NCBI GenBank assembly: GCA_017882025.1
Contig: JADGQG010000021.1
Location: forward strand, 1 to 15,762
DNA: 15,762 nucleotides
From: Chloroflexota bacterium
GTDB taxonomy: Bacteria; Chloroflexota; Limnocylindria; Limnocylindrales; CSP1-4
Direction: 5' to 3'
Below, piece by piece: positions 10,379 to 15,762 of the stretch (position 1 is its first letter; the number at the start of each line of letters is the position of its first letter). The notes beneath the pieces are model-generated. The model saw only the letters and a list, made by a program, of their open reading frames with translations, was not told the DNA's origin and did no database searches. A program made the translations under genes and the position numbers.

Positions 10379-11202
10379 CCGCCCGGCGCGCGGAGGCGGC
10401 CGGCGCGCCGGCCCCGGCCGCGTTCGGCCTGGCGGACAAGGACGTCGAGCAGGGAGCCGAGCAGCTCACGCTGCTCCGGCGCGACCCGGCGGAGCGCGGC
10501 GATCTGCTCGACGAGCGGCCAGAGCGGGTCGTCCGGGTCATCGACGTCGGCGAGGGCGGCCGTGACGAGCGCCTCCACGCCACCGTCGGGCGCTTCCCCG
10601 CCAGTGAGCGCGCCGATCACCGAACGGAGGAGCGTCGCGGCATCGCGCTCGACGCGGCTGGCCCGGATGGCGACGGTGGCCTGGCGCGCGAAGACGCCTG
10701 CCAGCTCGATGTCACGAAGCGAGAAGCTGGCCTCGCTCCGCTTGTCCAGCACCTCCAGGACGCCCAGCGTCCCGCGCTCGTCCAGCAGCGGGACCGCGAC
10801 GATGCTTCGCGGCACGTACTGCGTCTGCTCCGCGAAGTTCCGGCCGAAGCGCGGGTCCGCCTGGACGTCGGCGATCGCGAGCGCCTGCCCGCTCGAGAAG
10901 ACGTAGCCCACGAGGCCGCGGTCCGGCGCGATCTCGAGCCCGACGACGCCCTGGCCCTGCTCCCCTGCAGCAACGCGGAAGACGAGCAGATTGCGGGCCG
11001 GCTCGTACAACGCGATGGATGCCGCCTCCGCCTCGAAGAGCGCGACCGCCGCCTCCACCACGGAGCGGAGAACGGCTTCGGCGCCCCCCAGCTCCAGCCG
11101 GCGCGCGATCTCGGCGCGGCGGCCGACCGCCGCGAGCGCTGCGCGCGCGTCGCGATCGAACGCGGGGGTGCGACGGCGCGGGCCGGTTCCTGCGTCGGTC
11201 AT
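10375..11202 (-). CDS. GAF-domain sensor protein
   Basis: A soluble 275-residue protein. A helical N-terminus (to about 40) leads into one GAF domain (about 41-182) with hallmark blocks EAEAASIALYEPARNLLVFRV, GLVGYVFSSGQALAIADVQ, then ADPRF, and RSIVAVPLLDERGTLGVLEV. The C-terminal 90 residues are helical and end in an Arg/Gly-rich tail. There is no histidine kinase, GGDEF, HD or DNA-binding domain, so it must signal through a partner. GAF domains bind cyclic nucleotides, haem or other small ligands. Which one applies here is not evident. Its start is 19 nt after the crp stop and its stop overlaps the protease ATG, so the protease is a likely partner or target. Confidence 0.88.
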   Translation of the reverse strand: MTDAGTGPRRRTPAFDRDARAALAAVGRRAEIARRLELGGAEAVLRSVVEAAVALFEAEAASIALYEPARNLLVFRVAAGEQGQGVVGLEIAPDRGLVGYVFSSGQALAIADVQADPRFGRNFAEQTQYVPRSIVAVPLLDERGTLGVLEVLDKRSEASFSLRDIELAGVFARQATVAIRASRVERDAATLLRSVIGALTGGEAPDGGVEALVTAALADVDDPDDPLWPLVEQIAALRRVAPEQRELLGSLLDVLVRQAERGRGRRAGRLRAPGG

Positions 11203-11221
11203 CGGATGTCGTCGCCGCGGC

Positions 11222-11926
11222 TCAGCGCGCGGCCGCCCGCTCGAGGCGGTCCAGATCGGGCACGACCAGCGTGTCGCGGTCGATCCGGATGAGGCCCTCC
11301 GCCGTGAACTCGCCGAGGAGCCGGTTCACCGTCTGGCGGGTCCCGCCGATCATCGCCGCGAGCTCCGACTGGGAGAAGCTCCAGTCCAGCGTCACCGGCC
11401 CGCTCGGCTCGGGATCCACCTCGCGGGCCAGTCGCACGATCCGGCGCGCCAATCTGCCGGGCAGGTCCAGGAAGTGGAGCTCCTCCACGTGGTGCGTGAG
11501 CCGGCGCAGCTCGGCGACCAGGCCCGCCAGGAGCTCGTGGCGCAGGGCGGGGACGGTGTCGATGAGCTGGCCGAACGCATGGCGGCGGAGGACGAGGGCA
11601 GTCGTCGCCTCGTGGGCGATCGCGGTAGCCGAGCGTTCGGCGCCGTCGAGCAGCGCGAGCTCGCCGAAGAAGTCACCCGGGCCCAGCGTGGCGATGATGG
11701 CCTCGTCTTCGCCCTCTGGCGAGGGCAGCACGATCTTCACGGCACCCGACTCGATGATGTAGAGAGAGTCGCCCGGGTCGCCCTGGTGGAAGATCGTCTC
11801 GTTCCGGCGGTAGCGGCGCGTCCGCAGCGAATCGATGCAGACGGCCAGCGTGCCATCATCCACCTTCGAAAAGAGCGCGCAGCGTCGGAGCGCATCAGCG
11901 GCGGTCGTCCGCGCGGTCGCTGTCAC
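11222..11926 (-). CDS. Crp/Fnr-family transcriptional regulator
   Basis: A 234-residue DNA-binding regulator when started at the GTG at 11926. The N-terminal cNMP-binding fold runs from about 12 to 130 (LRRCALFSKVDDGTLAVC, then FHQGDPGDSLYIIESG). The phosphate cassette GPGDFFGELALLDGAERSAT keeps Glu89 and Arg98, so cAMP or a similar ligand may bind. There is no Fnr-type cluster of N-terminal cysteines. A long dimer helix (about 125-170) precedes a winged helix-turn-helix (FSQSELAAMIGGTRQTVNRL, about 184-203). The frame stays open to 12103, but AAGGGA sits 6 nt upstream of the GTG, a promoter lies at 11971-11999, and the family length fits 234 residues. It heads an operon with the GAF gene and the subtilase. 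Confidence 0.9.
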   Translation of the reverse strand: MTATARTTAADALRRCALFSKVDDGTLAVCIDSLRTRRYRRNETIFHQGDPGDSLYIIESGAVKIVLPSPEGEDEAIIATLGPGDFFGELALLDGAERSATAIAHEATTALVLRRHAFGQLIDTVPALRHELLAGLVAELRRLTHHVEELHFLDLPGRLARRIVRLAREVDPEPSGPVTLDWSFSQSELAAMIGGTRQTVNRLLGEFTAEGLIRIDRDTLVVPDLDRLERAAAR

Positions 11927-11932
11927 GTTCGG

Positions 11933-11938
11933 TCCCTT
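11933..11938 (-). promoter_or_regulatory. Ribosome-binding site AAGGGA deciding the crp start
   Basis: AAGGGA on the minus strand is followed by 6 nt (CCGAAC) and GTG at 11926. This is a good Shine-Dalgarno spacing and favours this start over upstream in-frame codons such as the one at 12103. Confidence 0.6.
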
Positions 11939-11970
11939 CACCTGCGCCACTACCCGGGTCGACGCGCCGA

Positions 11971-11999
11971 ATGCTAGAGGCGCACCGGCAGCCGCGCAA
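11971..11999 (-). promoter_or_regulatory. Sigma-70-like promoter for the crp-GAF-protease operon
   Basis: On the minus strand TTGCGC (11994-11999), a 17-bp spacer and TAGCAT (11971-11976) form a plausible -35/-10 pair. It leaves a leader of about 40 nt before the GTG at 11926. Confidence 0.45.
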
Positions 12000-12278
12000 T
12001 GCGTGACTGCATCCGGGATGCGGGGAGTGAATGTGCTCGCCGTGTTCGTGCGTCCGACCGGAGGCATTGGAGGCTCCTGGTTTCTCCGGTCTACGCCCAC
12101 CAACTGGGCGCGTATCTCGGAAGAACCGGGGCCAGGGCGACCGCGGTGACTACGTCACTGGCCGCTTCAACGGTCGGATTCGCGGGCCGTCGACATGCGC
12201 GACCGCACCCGGTGATGCGTGGGGCCAGATGAGGCCGGCGCTGGTGTCGGGGCTCGCCGGCCGCGTGGCGGGCGCGAA
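12000..12278. other. Intergenic region without a recognised gene
   Basis: This stretch lies between the crp promoter and the terminator of the next minus-strand gene. I see no supported coding frame: the open frames here have no start-site signal and continue antisense through other genes. No RNA gene or clear repeat is seen. Confidence 0.5.
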
Positions 12279-12308
12279 GACGGGCGGGGTCCTGCGACCC
12301 CGCCCGTC
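12279..12308 (-). terminator. Strong GC hairpin, terminator of the DDVEGH repeat gene
   Basis: GACGGGCGGGGTC and GACCCCGCCCGTC form a perfect 13-bp stem with a 4-nt loop, 28 nt beyond the stop of the minus-strand gene ending at 12337. There is no long T-tract, but this is the strongest hairpin in the window and its position fits termination. Confidence 0.7.
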
Positions 12309-12336
12309 CGAGGGGCGACGAACTCTGGGGCGAGGA

Positions 12337-12618
12337 TCAGCGCTTGCGCTTGAGCGCCCGCTTGGCTTCGCCGATGAGCGAGTTGCGGGAGGCTTCCCGC
12401 TGGACGTCGCGCTCGCGAGCCCGGGAGAGCTCCTGGGCGAGAATCGGGTTCACGACCCCGATGTTGTGCCCTTCGACATCGTCCTCGGTGGCCTTGCGCG
12501 CGGCGAACTCGTCGCCCGCGCTTGCCTTCCTCGTGAAGGCGTGCCCTTCGACATCGTCCTCGGTGGCCTTGCGCGCGGCGAACTCGTCGCCCTCGCTTGC
12601 CCGGCGCTTGCTCGTCAT
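12337..12618 (-). CDS. Small basic protein with tandem 25-residue DDVEGH repeats
   Basis: A 93-residue protein of no known family. Residues 6-30 and 31-55 are tandem 25-residue repeats sharing GDEFAARKATEDDVEGH. Only a few positions differ (E/A after S, then AFT versus NIG). Each repeat puts basic and aromatic residues (FAARK) before an acidic block ending in Val-Glu-Gly-His. The tail (56-93) is predicted helical and highly basic, ending KRALKRKR, which could bind nucleic acid or act as a follower. There is no signal peptide or membrane helix. ATG at 12618 is preceded by GAGGGG at a good distance. An open frame further upstream, to 12795, lacks such a site and overlaps the next gene. A strong hairpin follows the stop. 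The same octapeptide occurs in the protein at 9165-9395. Its function is not known; a multi-core peptide precursor or repeat adaptor are options. Confidence 0.78.
   Translation of the reverse strand: MTSKRRASEGDEFAARKATEDDVEGHAFTRKASAGDEFAARKATEDDVEGHNIGVVNPILAQELSRARERDVQREASRNSLIGEAKRALKRKR
12466..12601 (-). repeat. Direct repeat, 75-bp period, inside the DDVEGH gene
   Basis: The 61-bp blocks 12466-12526 and 12541-12601 differ at one base (12518 versus 12593), and the first 52 bp are identical. The 75-bp period is 25 codons, so the reading frame is kept. It reflects a recent in-frame duplication or ongoing homogenisation between the copies. Confidence 0.95.
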
Positions 12619-12721
12619 TGGAGTCCCCTCTTGGCCCGGGTCTTCGTCGTCGCCCGCTGCCTGTGCTGCGCAGGATGCGCCACGTCGCGAACGCCGTAAA
12701 GCGTCGTTGCGACCGCCCAGC

Positions 12722-12737
12722 TGTCGTTTCGACGACA
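12722..12737 (-). terminator. Possible short hairpin after the 12758 gene
   Basis: TGTCGT and ACGACA pair around a TTCG loop (CGAA on the minus strand), 21 nt past the stop of the minus-strand gene. Stable tetraloops of this kind cap short stems, but with 6 bp and no T-tract the terminator call is tentative. Confidence 0.3.
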
Positions 12738-12757
12738 ACGCCGGTGATCGTGGCGCG

Positions 12758-13111
12758 TCAGGAGCGCTGGACCGGCCGGACGGGAAAGACCCCAACGATG
12801 ATCGGGCTGGTCGGATCCAGGAGGAGCTCGTATCCCACGTCGCCCTGGAGGATCAGGTCGGCGAGCATCCCCGCCTCACGGGCCAGGAGACCCACGAAGA
12901 TGTGCCCGCCCGCCGAGTCGAAGCCGGTGACGTCGTCGTCGTCGCCCGCGAGCGCGAATCGGCGGCGGAGCTCGTGGATGGGCACGTACGGGCGGCTCTT
13001 GATGAAGCGGCGGAGCTGGGCCTGGGTGCACACCCCGCCCGCGCCATCGGAGGTCGCCGCCGCAGCGGGTTCCGCGGCGGTCGCGGCAGGTCCCGGCGTG
13101 GGCTGAAACAT
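12758..13111 (-). CDS. Conserved-looking protein of unknown function
   Basis: A 117-residue soluble protein that I do not recognise. Residues 1-27 are Ala/Pro/Thr-rich and probably disordered. The rest has the look of a compact alpha/beta domain: TQAQLRRFIKSRPYVPIHEL, an acidic turn GDDDDVTGFDSAGGHIFVGL, then LADLILQGDVGYELLLDP and PIIVGVFPVRPV. Aromatic and Asp/Gly-rich turns such as these suggest a folded, conserved domain rather than a chance frame. The ATG at 13111 is chosen because TATGAT lies exactly 6 nt upstream, as at ogt and the MFS gene. The frame stays open to 13174 but has no start signal there. It lies 63 bp downstream of the M24 peptidase on the same strand, yet with its own promoter. 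Confidence 0.7.
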   Translation of the reverse strand: MFQPTPGPAATAAEPAAAATSDGAGGVCTQAQLRRFIKSRPYVPIHELRRRFALAGDDDDVTGFDSAGGHIFVGLLAREAGMLADLILQGDVGYELLLDPTSPIIVGVFPVRPVQRS

Positions 13112-13117
13112 GGCCGG

Positions 13118-13123
13118 ATCATA
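13118..13123 (-). promoter_or_regulatory. -10 element TATGAT of a leaderless promoter
   Basis: On the minus strand TATGAT is followed by CCGGCC (6 nt) and the ATG at 13111. It is near consensus and shows the same 6-nt spacing as the promoters at 6556 and 7237. Confidence 0.5.
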
Positions 13124-13174
13124 GCGCCCGTCCCACCGCGACGCGGATGCGGTGATCTGGCGTCCGGCCCACAC

Positions 13175-14386
13175 CTACCCGGTGACGACGAGGAGGTCGC
13201 GGTCCAGCCCATTGAGGACGATGGGACCATCGTCGCCGCAGATCACGATGTCCTCGATCCGGGCTCCATACCGCCCCGCGAGGTAGATCCCCGGCTCCAC
13301 CGAGAACGCCATTCCCGGCCGAAGCGGTTCCGGGTTGCCGGCCACGAGGTACGGCTCCTCGTGCACCTCCAGGCCGATCCCGTGGCCGGTCCGGTGGAAG
13401 AAGTGGGCGCCGTGGCCGGAGGCGGAGATCAGCTCTCGGGCAACGAGGTCGATACGCTCGCAGGCGATGCCCGGCCGGACCGCGTGGGTCGCCTCCGCCT
13501 GGGCGGCCCGGAGCACGGCGTAGAAGCGGAGGAACTCGTCGTCGGGCCCGCGGGTGGCGTCGCCGCCGGTCACCCATATGGTGCGCGTCGTGTCGCTGGC
13601 GTAGCCCCCGTACGCACCGCCGATGTCCAGGACGATCGGCTCGCCAGCCTTGATGACTCGCTCGGACGCCTCGTGATGGGGCGACGCGGAGTTGGGACCG
13701 GAGCCCACGATGGCGAAATCCGCGCGCTCGTGGCCCTCGGCGATGAGCCGGTCGCAGACCTCGCGGGCGACGTCGGCCTCCGTCCGACCAACCAGCCGGC
13801 CATGGGCGACCTCCCAGATGACGCGGTCGGCGGCCTGGGCGGCAAGGCGGAGCAGCTGGATCTCGTCGGCGTCCTTCACGATCCGGAGATCGCGCAGGAC
13901 GACTGAGGCCGACAGGAACGAGGCGCCCGGCAGCGCGGCCTGGAGTCGCAAAAGGTGGCGCGCCCAGAGGTGATCTGAGACGGCCACCCGGTCCGCGATC
14001 GCAAGGTGGGTGGGCCTGGCGAGGTTTCCATGGCGCACGAGGCCCGCGACCCGGTCCACCGGGTCCTCGGTCTCCTCCCAGGTCTCGAGGTCAATGTGCC
14101 CACCGACCACGCCCGGACAGGCCCGGGCGGGCGCCGCCTCCAGCCGGGGAGCCAGGAGCGTCGCCCGGCCGGACGCCGCGATCACCAGCATTGTGAGCCG
14201 CTCCAGCGGCATCGCCTCGTAGCCGGCCAGGTATGCGAGGTCCGGGCCGACACCCACGAGGAGTGCCCCCATGCCGGCAGCCGCGACTCCCGCCTCCGCG
14301 CACGCAAGCCGATCGCCGAAGCGGCCGACCGGGATCCGGGGACGGACGGCGGGCGCGAAGGAGACGGGAGCGACGGGTCCGGTCAT
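13175..14386 (-). CDS. M24B metallopeptidase (Xaa-Pro aminopeptidase/dipeptidase family)
   Basis: A 403-residue cytosolic metallopeptidase of the pita-bread fold that removes residues next to proline. Residues 20-160 form the N-terminal creatinase-like domain (GVGPDLAYLAGYEAMPLERL). The catalytic domain (about 170-400) holds all five metal ligands: Asp254 (VLDIGGAYGG), Asp265 (SDTTRT), His335 (RTGHGIGLEVHEEP), Glu364 (FSVEPGIYL) and Glu378 (GARIEDI). His238 in SPHHEAS is the further conserved histidine. It should be active with Mn or another divalent metal. ATG at 14386 overlaps the stop of the receiver-like gene by 4 nt (ATGA), and the longer open frame to 14569 would run inside that gene. 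It is the last gene of the korB operon. Xaa-Pro dipeptidase and aminopeptidase P cannot be told apart here. Confidence 0.92.
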   Translation of the reverse strand: MTGPVAPVSFAPAVRPRIPVGRFGDRLACAEAGVAAAGMGALLVGVGPDLAYLAGYEAMPLERLTMLVIAASGRATLLAPRLEAAPARACPGVVGGHIDLETWEETEDPVDRVAGLVRHGNLARPTHLAIADRVAVSDHLWARHLLRLQAALPGASFLSASVVLRDLRIVKDADEIQLLRLAAQAADRVIWEVAHGRLVGRTEADVAREVCDRLIAEGHERADFAIVGSGPNSASPHHEASERVIKAGEPIVLDIGGAYGGYASDTTRTIWVTGGDATRGPDDEFLRFYAVLRAAQAEATHAVRPGIACERIDLVARELISASGHGAHFFHRTGHGIGLEVHEEPYLVAGNPEPLRPGMAFSVEPGIYLAGRYGARIEDIVICGDDGPIVLNGLDRDLLVVTG

Positions 14387-14850
14387 CGGGCGGGCACCTC
14401 GGAGCTCTGTGGCGCGGTGAGCGAGCCGGCCGCGGGCGCCGGCACGCCGAGCCACGCCCCCAGCGTCGCGTGGCCGTCTTCGAAAAGCTTGCGATAGGCG
14501 AAGACCCGCTCCGCGCCTGCGGCCAGCGCGGCCCGGCGCTGCGCGCCGTCGTCGTGCTGGCCGACGCACAGGACGCGGAGCCCGGCACCGACCGCGAGGC
14601 GCACGGCAGCAAGCCCGTCGTAGGCGCGCGCGGTCAGGTCCACCACGGCATGCGTGGGCCGCACGCCCTCCGGCCCGGCAGGCACCGGGGCGGCGAGCGC
14701 GGTCGCGAACGCATCGGCCGATCCCACGCGGACGGGATCCACGCCGAGCGTGCGGAGCTGGCCGACCAGCCGGGTGGCCCAGATGAGGTCATCGGCGAGG
14801 ATGATGACGCGAAGGACGCCGGCATCCCGCCCGCCCCTCGCGATGGTCAC
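14383..14850 (-). CDS. Receiver-like protein, atypical response regulator
   Basis: A 155-residue single-domain protein resembling a CheY-like receiver. RVIILADDLIWATRLVGQL gives strand 1 with acidic Asp20/Asp21 and helix 1. THAVVDLTARAYDG carries Asp71 at the phospho-acceptor position, and YRKLF may supply the conserved Lys (121). The Thr/Ser that normally follows strand 4 appears as Gln/His (VLCVGQHDD), so signalling may be altered or independent of phosphate. There is no output domain; the 20-residue C-terminal tail is Pro/Ala-rich. The GTG start overlaps the korB stop by 4 nt (GTGA) and its own stop overlaps the M24 ATG by 4 nt, so all three are co-translated. The receiver assignment is structural inference from pattern only. 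Confidence 0.65.
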   Translation of the reverse strand: MTIARGGRDAGVLRVIILADDLIWATRLVGQLRTLGVDPVRVGSADAFATALAAPVPAGPEGVRPTHAVVDLTARAYDGLAAVRLAVGAGLRVLCVGQHDDGAQRRAALAAGAERVFAYRKLFEDGHATLGAWLGVPAPAAGSLTAPQSSEVPAR

Positions 14851-15762
14851 TGGACGGTCCAGGTCTCACCGGAGTGAAGGAGCTTGGCCAGGTCGCCCGG
14901 GCCCTGCCTGGCGATCGCGTCCCGGACCTGCGCGTCGACCAGCTGGTCGTGGGTGGGCCGGGGGACGTTGCGGATGACGCCGATCGGGACCGGGAACTCC
15001 GGCCAGTAGATCCAGGCGAGCATGTTGTGGATCGTGGGATCCTCGCTCGTCTCGTCGTGGACCAGGATGTCCGCCTCCGTGATCCCGTCCTCGCCGACCC
15101 GCACGATCTCCGGCCGGAGCCCGTTGAGCCGGAGCCCCATGTCCCGGTTCTTGCCGAACAGCATCGGCCGGCCGTGCTCGAGCTGGAGCATGCGGTCCTC
15201 GCGGACGTCCCGGTCCGTGAAGGCCCGGTGCGCCCCGTCGTTGAAGATGTTGCAGTTCTGGAGGACCTCGACGAAGGCGGAGCCGCGATGGAAGCCAACC
15301 CGCTCCAGGACCGCCTGGAGGTGCTCCGTCTGCGTGTCCACCGACCGCGCGACGAAGCTGGCCTCGGCGGCGAGGGCAACCGCCAGCGGGTGGATCGGGT
15401 AGTCCACCGAGCCGGTCGGAGTCGACTTCGTCTTCTGGCCGAACTCAGACGTTGGCGACGCCTGGCCCTTGGTGAGCCCGTAGATCCGGTTGTTGAACAT
15501 CACCACCCGGATGTCGACATTGCGGCGCATCGAGTGGAGGATGTGGTTGCCACCGATGGAGAGCGCGTCGCCGTCCCCGGTCACCACCCACACCATCAGC
15601 TCCGGGCGGGCCTCCTTGAGCCCCGTGGCGATGGTAGGCGCGCGGCCGTGGATCGAGTGGAAGCCGTACGTGTTCATGTAGTACGGCAGGCGCCCGGAGC
15701 AGCCGATCCCGGAGATGAAGACGATGTTCTCCTTCGGCACGCCGAAATCGGGCATCACCTTC
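14847..15762 (-). CDS. korB: 2-oxoacid:ferredoxin oxidoreductase beta subunit, truncated at its 5' end by the window
   Basis: This is the thiamine-diphosphate subunit of a 2-oxoglutarate- or 2-oxoacid:ferredoxin oxidoreductase. It decarboxylates the 2-oxoacid to an acyl-CoA and passes electrons to ferredoxin through an Fe-S cluster. About 303 residues are visible and the gene runs off the window edge. The missing roughly 40 residues should include the WCPGCG motif. Visible motifs are FISGIGCSGRLPYYMNTYGF, HSIHGRAPTIATGLKEA, the Mg-ThDP motif starting GDGDALSIGGNH and ending in MFNNRIYGLTKGQ, followed by SPTS. Length and the extended C-terminal region after SAFVEVLQNCNIFNDGAH fit the KorB type. 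korA is expected just upstream. The substrate is inferred from the family. The TGA overlaps the next gene's GTG. Confidence 0.93.
   Translation of the reverse strand, partial: KVMPDFGVPKENIVFISGIGCSGRLPYYMNTYGFHSIHGRAPTIATGLKEARPELMVWVVTGDGDALSIGGNHILHSMRRNVDIRVVMFNNRIYGLTKGQASPTSEFGQKTKSTPTGSVDYPIHPLAVALAAEASFVARSVDTQTEHLQAVLERVGFHRGSAFVEVLQNCNIFNDGAHRAFTDRDVREDRMLQLEHGRPMLFGKNRDMGLRLNGLRPEIVRVGEDGITEADILVHDETSEDPTIHNMLAWIYWPEFPVPIGVIRNVPRPTHDQLVDAQVRDAIARQGPGDLAKLLHSGETWTVQ

Noticed and set aside
11927..12103. 59-residue N-terminal extension of the Crp/Fnr protein
   Set aside because: The extension is low in structure and not typical of the family, a promoter lies within it, and AAGGGA supports the GTG at 11926.
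12466..12601. Regularly spaced direct repeat that could suggest a CRISPR-like array
   Set aside because: Only two copies exist, the period is exactly 25 codons, and both lie in frame inside a gene with its own ribosome-binding site and terminator.
14387..14569. 61-residue N-terminal extension of the M24 peptidase
   Set aside because: It is Arg/Ala-rich, lies antiphase within the receiver-like gene, and the ATG at 14386 gives a classic 4-nt overlap.

Overview
The window is about 70% G+C, almost fully coding, and chromosomal in character. Gene content (a KorB-type 2-oxoacid:ferredoxin oxidoreductase, copper ATPase, O6-alkylguanine transferase, CysRS, many Crp/GAF-type sensors), the Actinobacteria-like leaderless promoters and the GC-rich codon use suggest a Chloroflexota lineage such as Limnocylindria, or less likely an actinobacterium. 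This placement is inference; there is no rRNA or other direct marker in the window.

Layout. 1-3422, plus strand: a 5'-truncated fabF, a small polytopic membrane protein and cysS. 3429-6257, minus strand: a copper P-type ATPase that carries an extra C-terminal transmembrane helix and a cupredoxin-like domain. Its promoter and a CsoR-like palindrome sit on the start codon, inside a relic of the C-terminus of a type I restriction subunit HsdR (6254-6484). 6568-9009, plus strand: an Ogt/MGMT gene, then an MFS transporter fused to a cyclic-nucleotide-binding domain. 9165-9395, plus strand: a 76-residue protein with two DDV[EI]GH motifs. 9548-11926, minus strand: a crp/fnr - GAF - subtilase operon. 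12337-12618, minus strand: a second small protein with two near-identical 25-residue repeats, each holding the same TEDDVEGH motif. 12758-13111, minus strand: a 117-residue protein of unknown function. 13175-15762, minus strand: a three-gene operon with 4-nt overlaps (korB, truncated by the window edge; a receiver-like protein; an M24 metallopeptidase).

How the parts may work together. CopA exports Cu(I), and the palindrome over its start suggests direct copper-responsive repression. The most intriguing stretch is 7249-12618: an MFS transporter with a cNMP sensor, two small proteins sharing an acidic DDVEGH motif, and between them a cytosolic serine protease co-transcribed with a GAF protein and a Crp-type regulator. 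The shared motif is written with different codons in the two genes, so it is probably held by selection on protein sequence. Whether these genes form one peptide-processing system is speculative, as no RiPP tailoring enzyme is visible.

Several genes (1287, 6568, 7249, 13111 and possibly copA) have a TANNNT hexamer 6-10 nt upstream of ATG and no Shine-Dalgarno sequence, which points to leaderless transcripts as a common mode here. No tRNA, rRNA, CRISPR array, insertion sequence or phage gene was seen.
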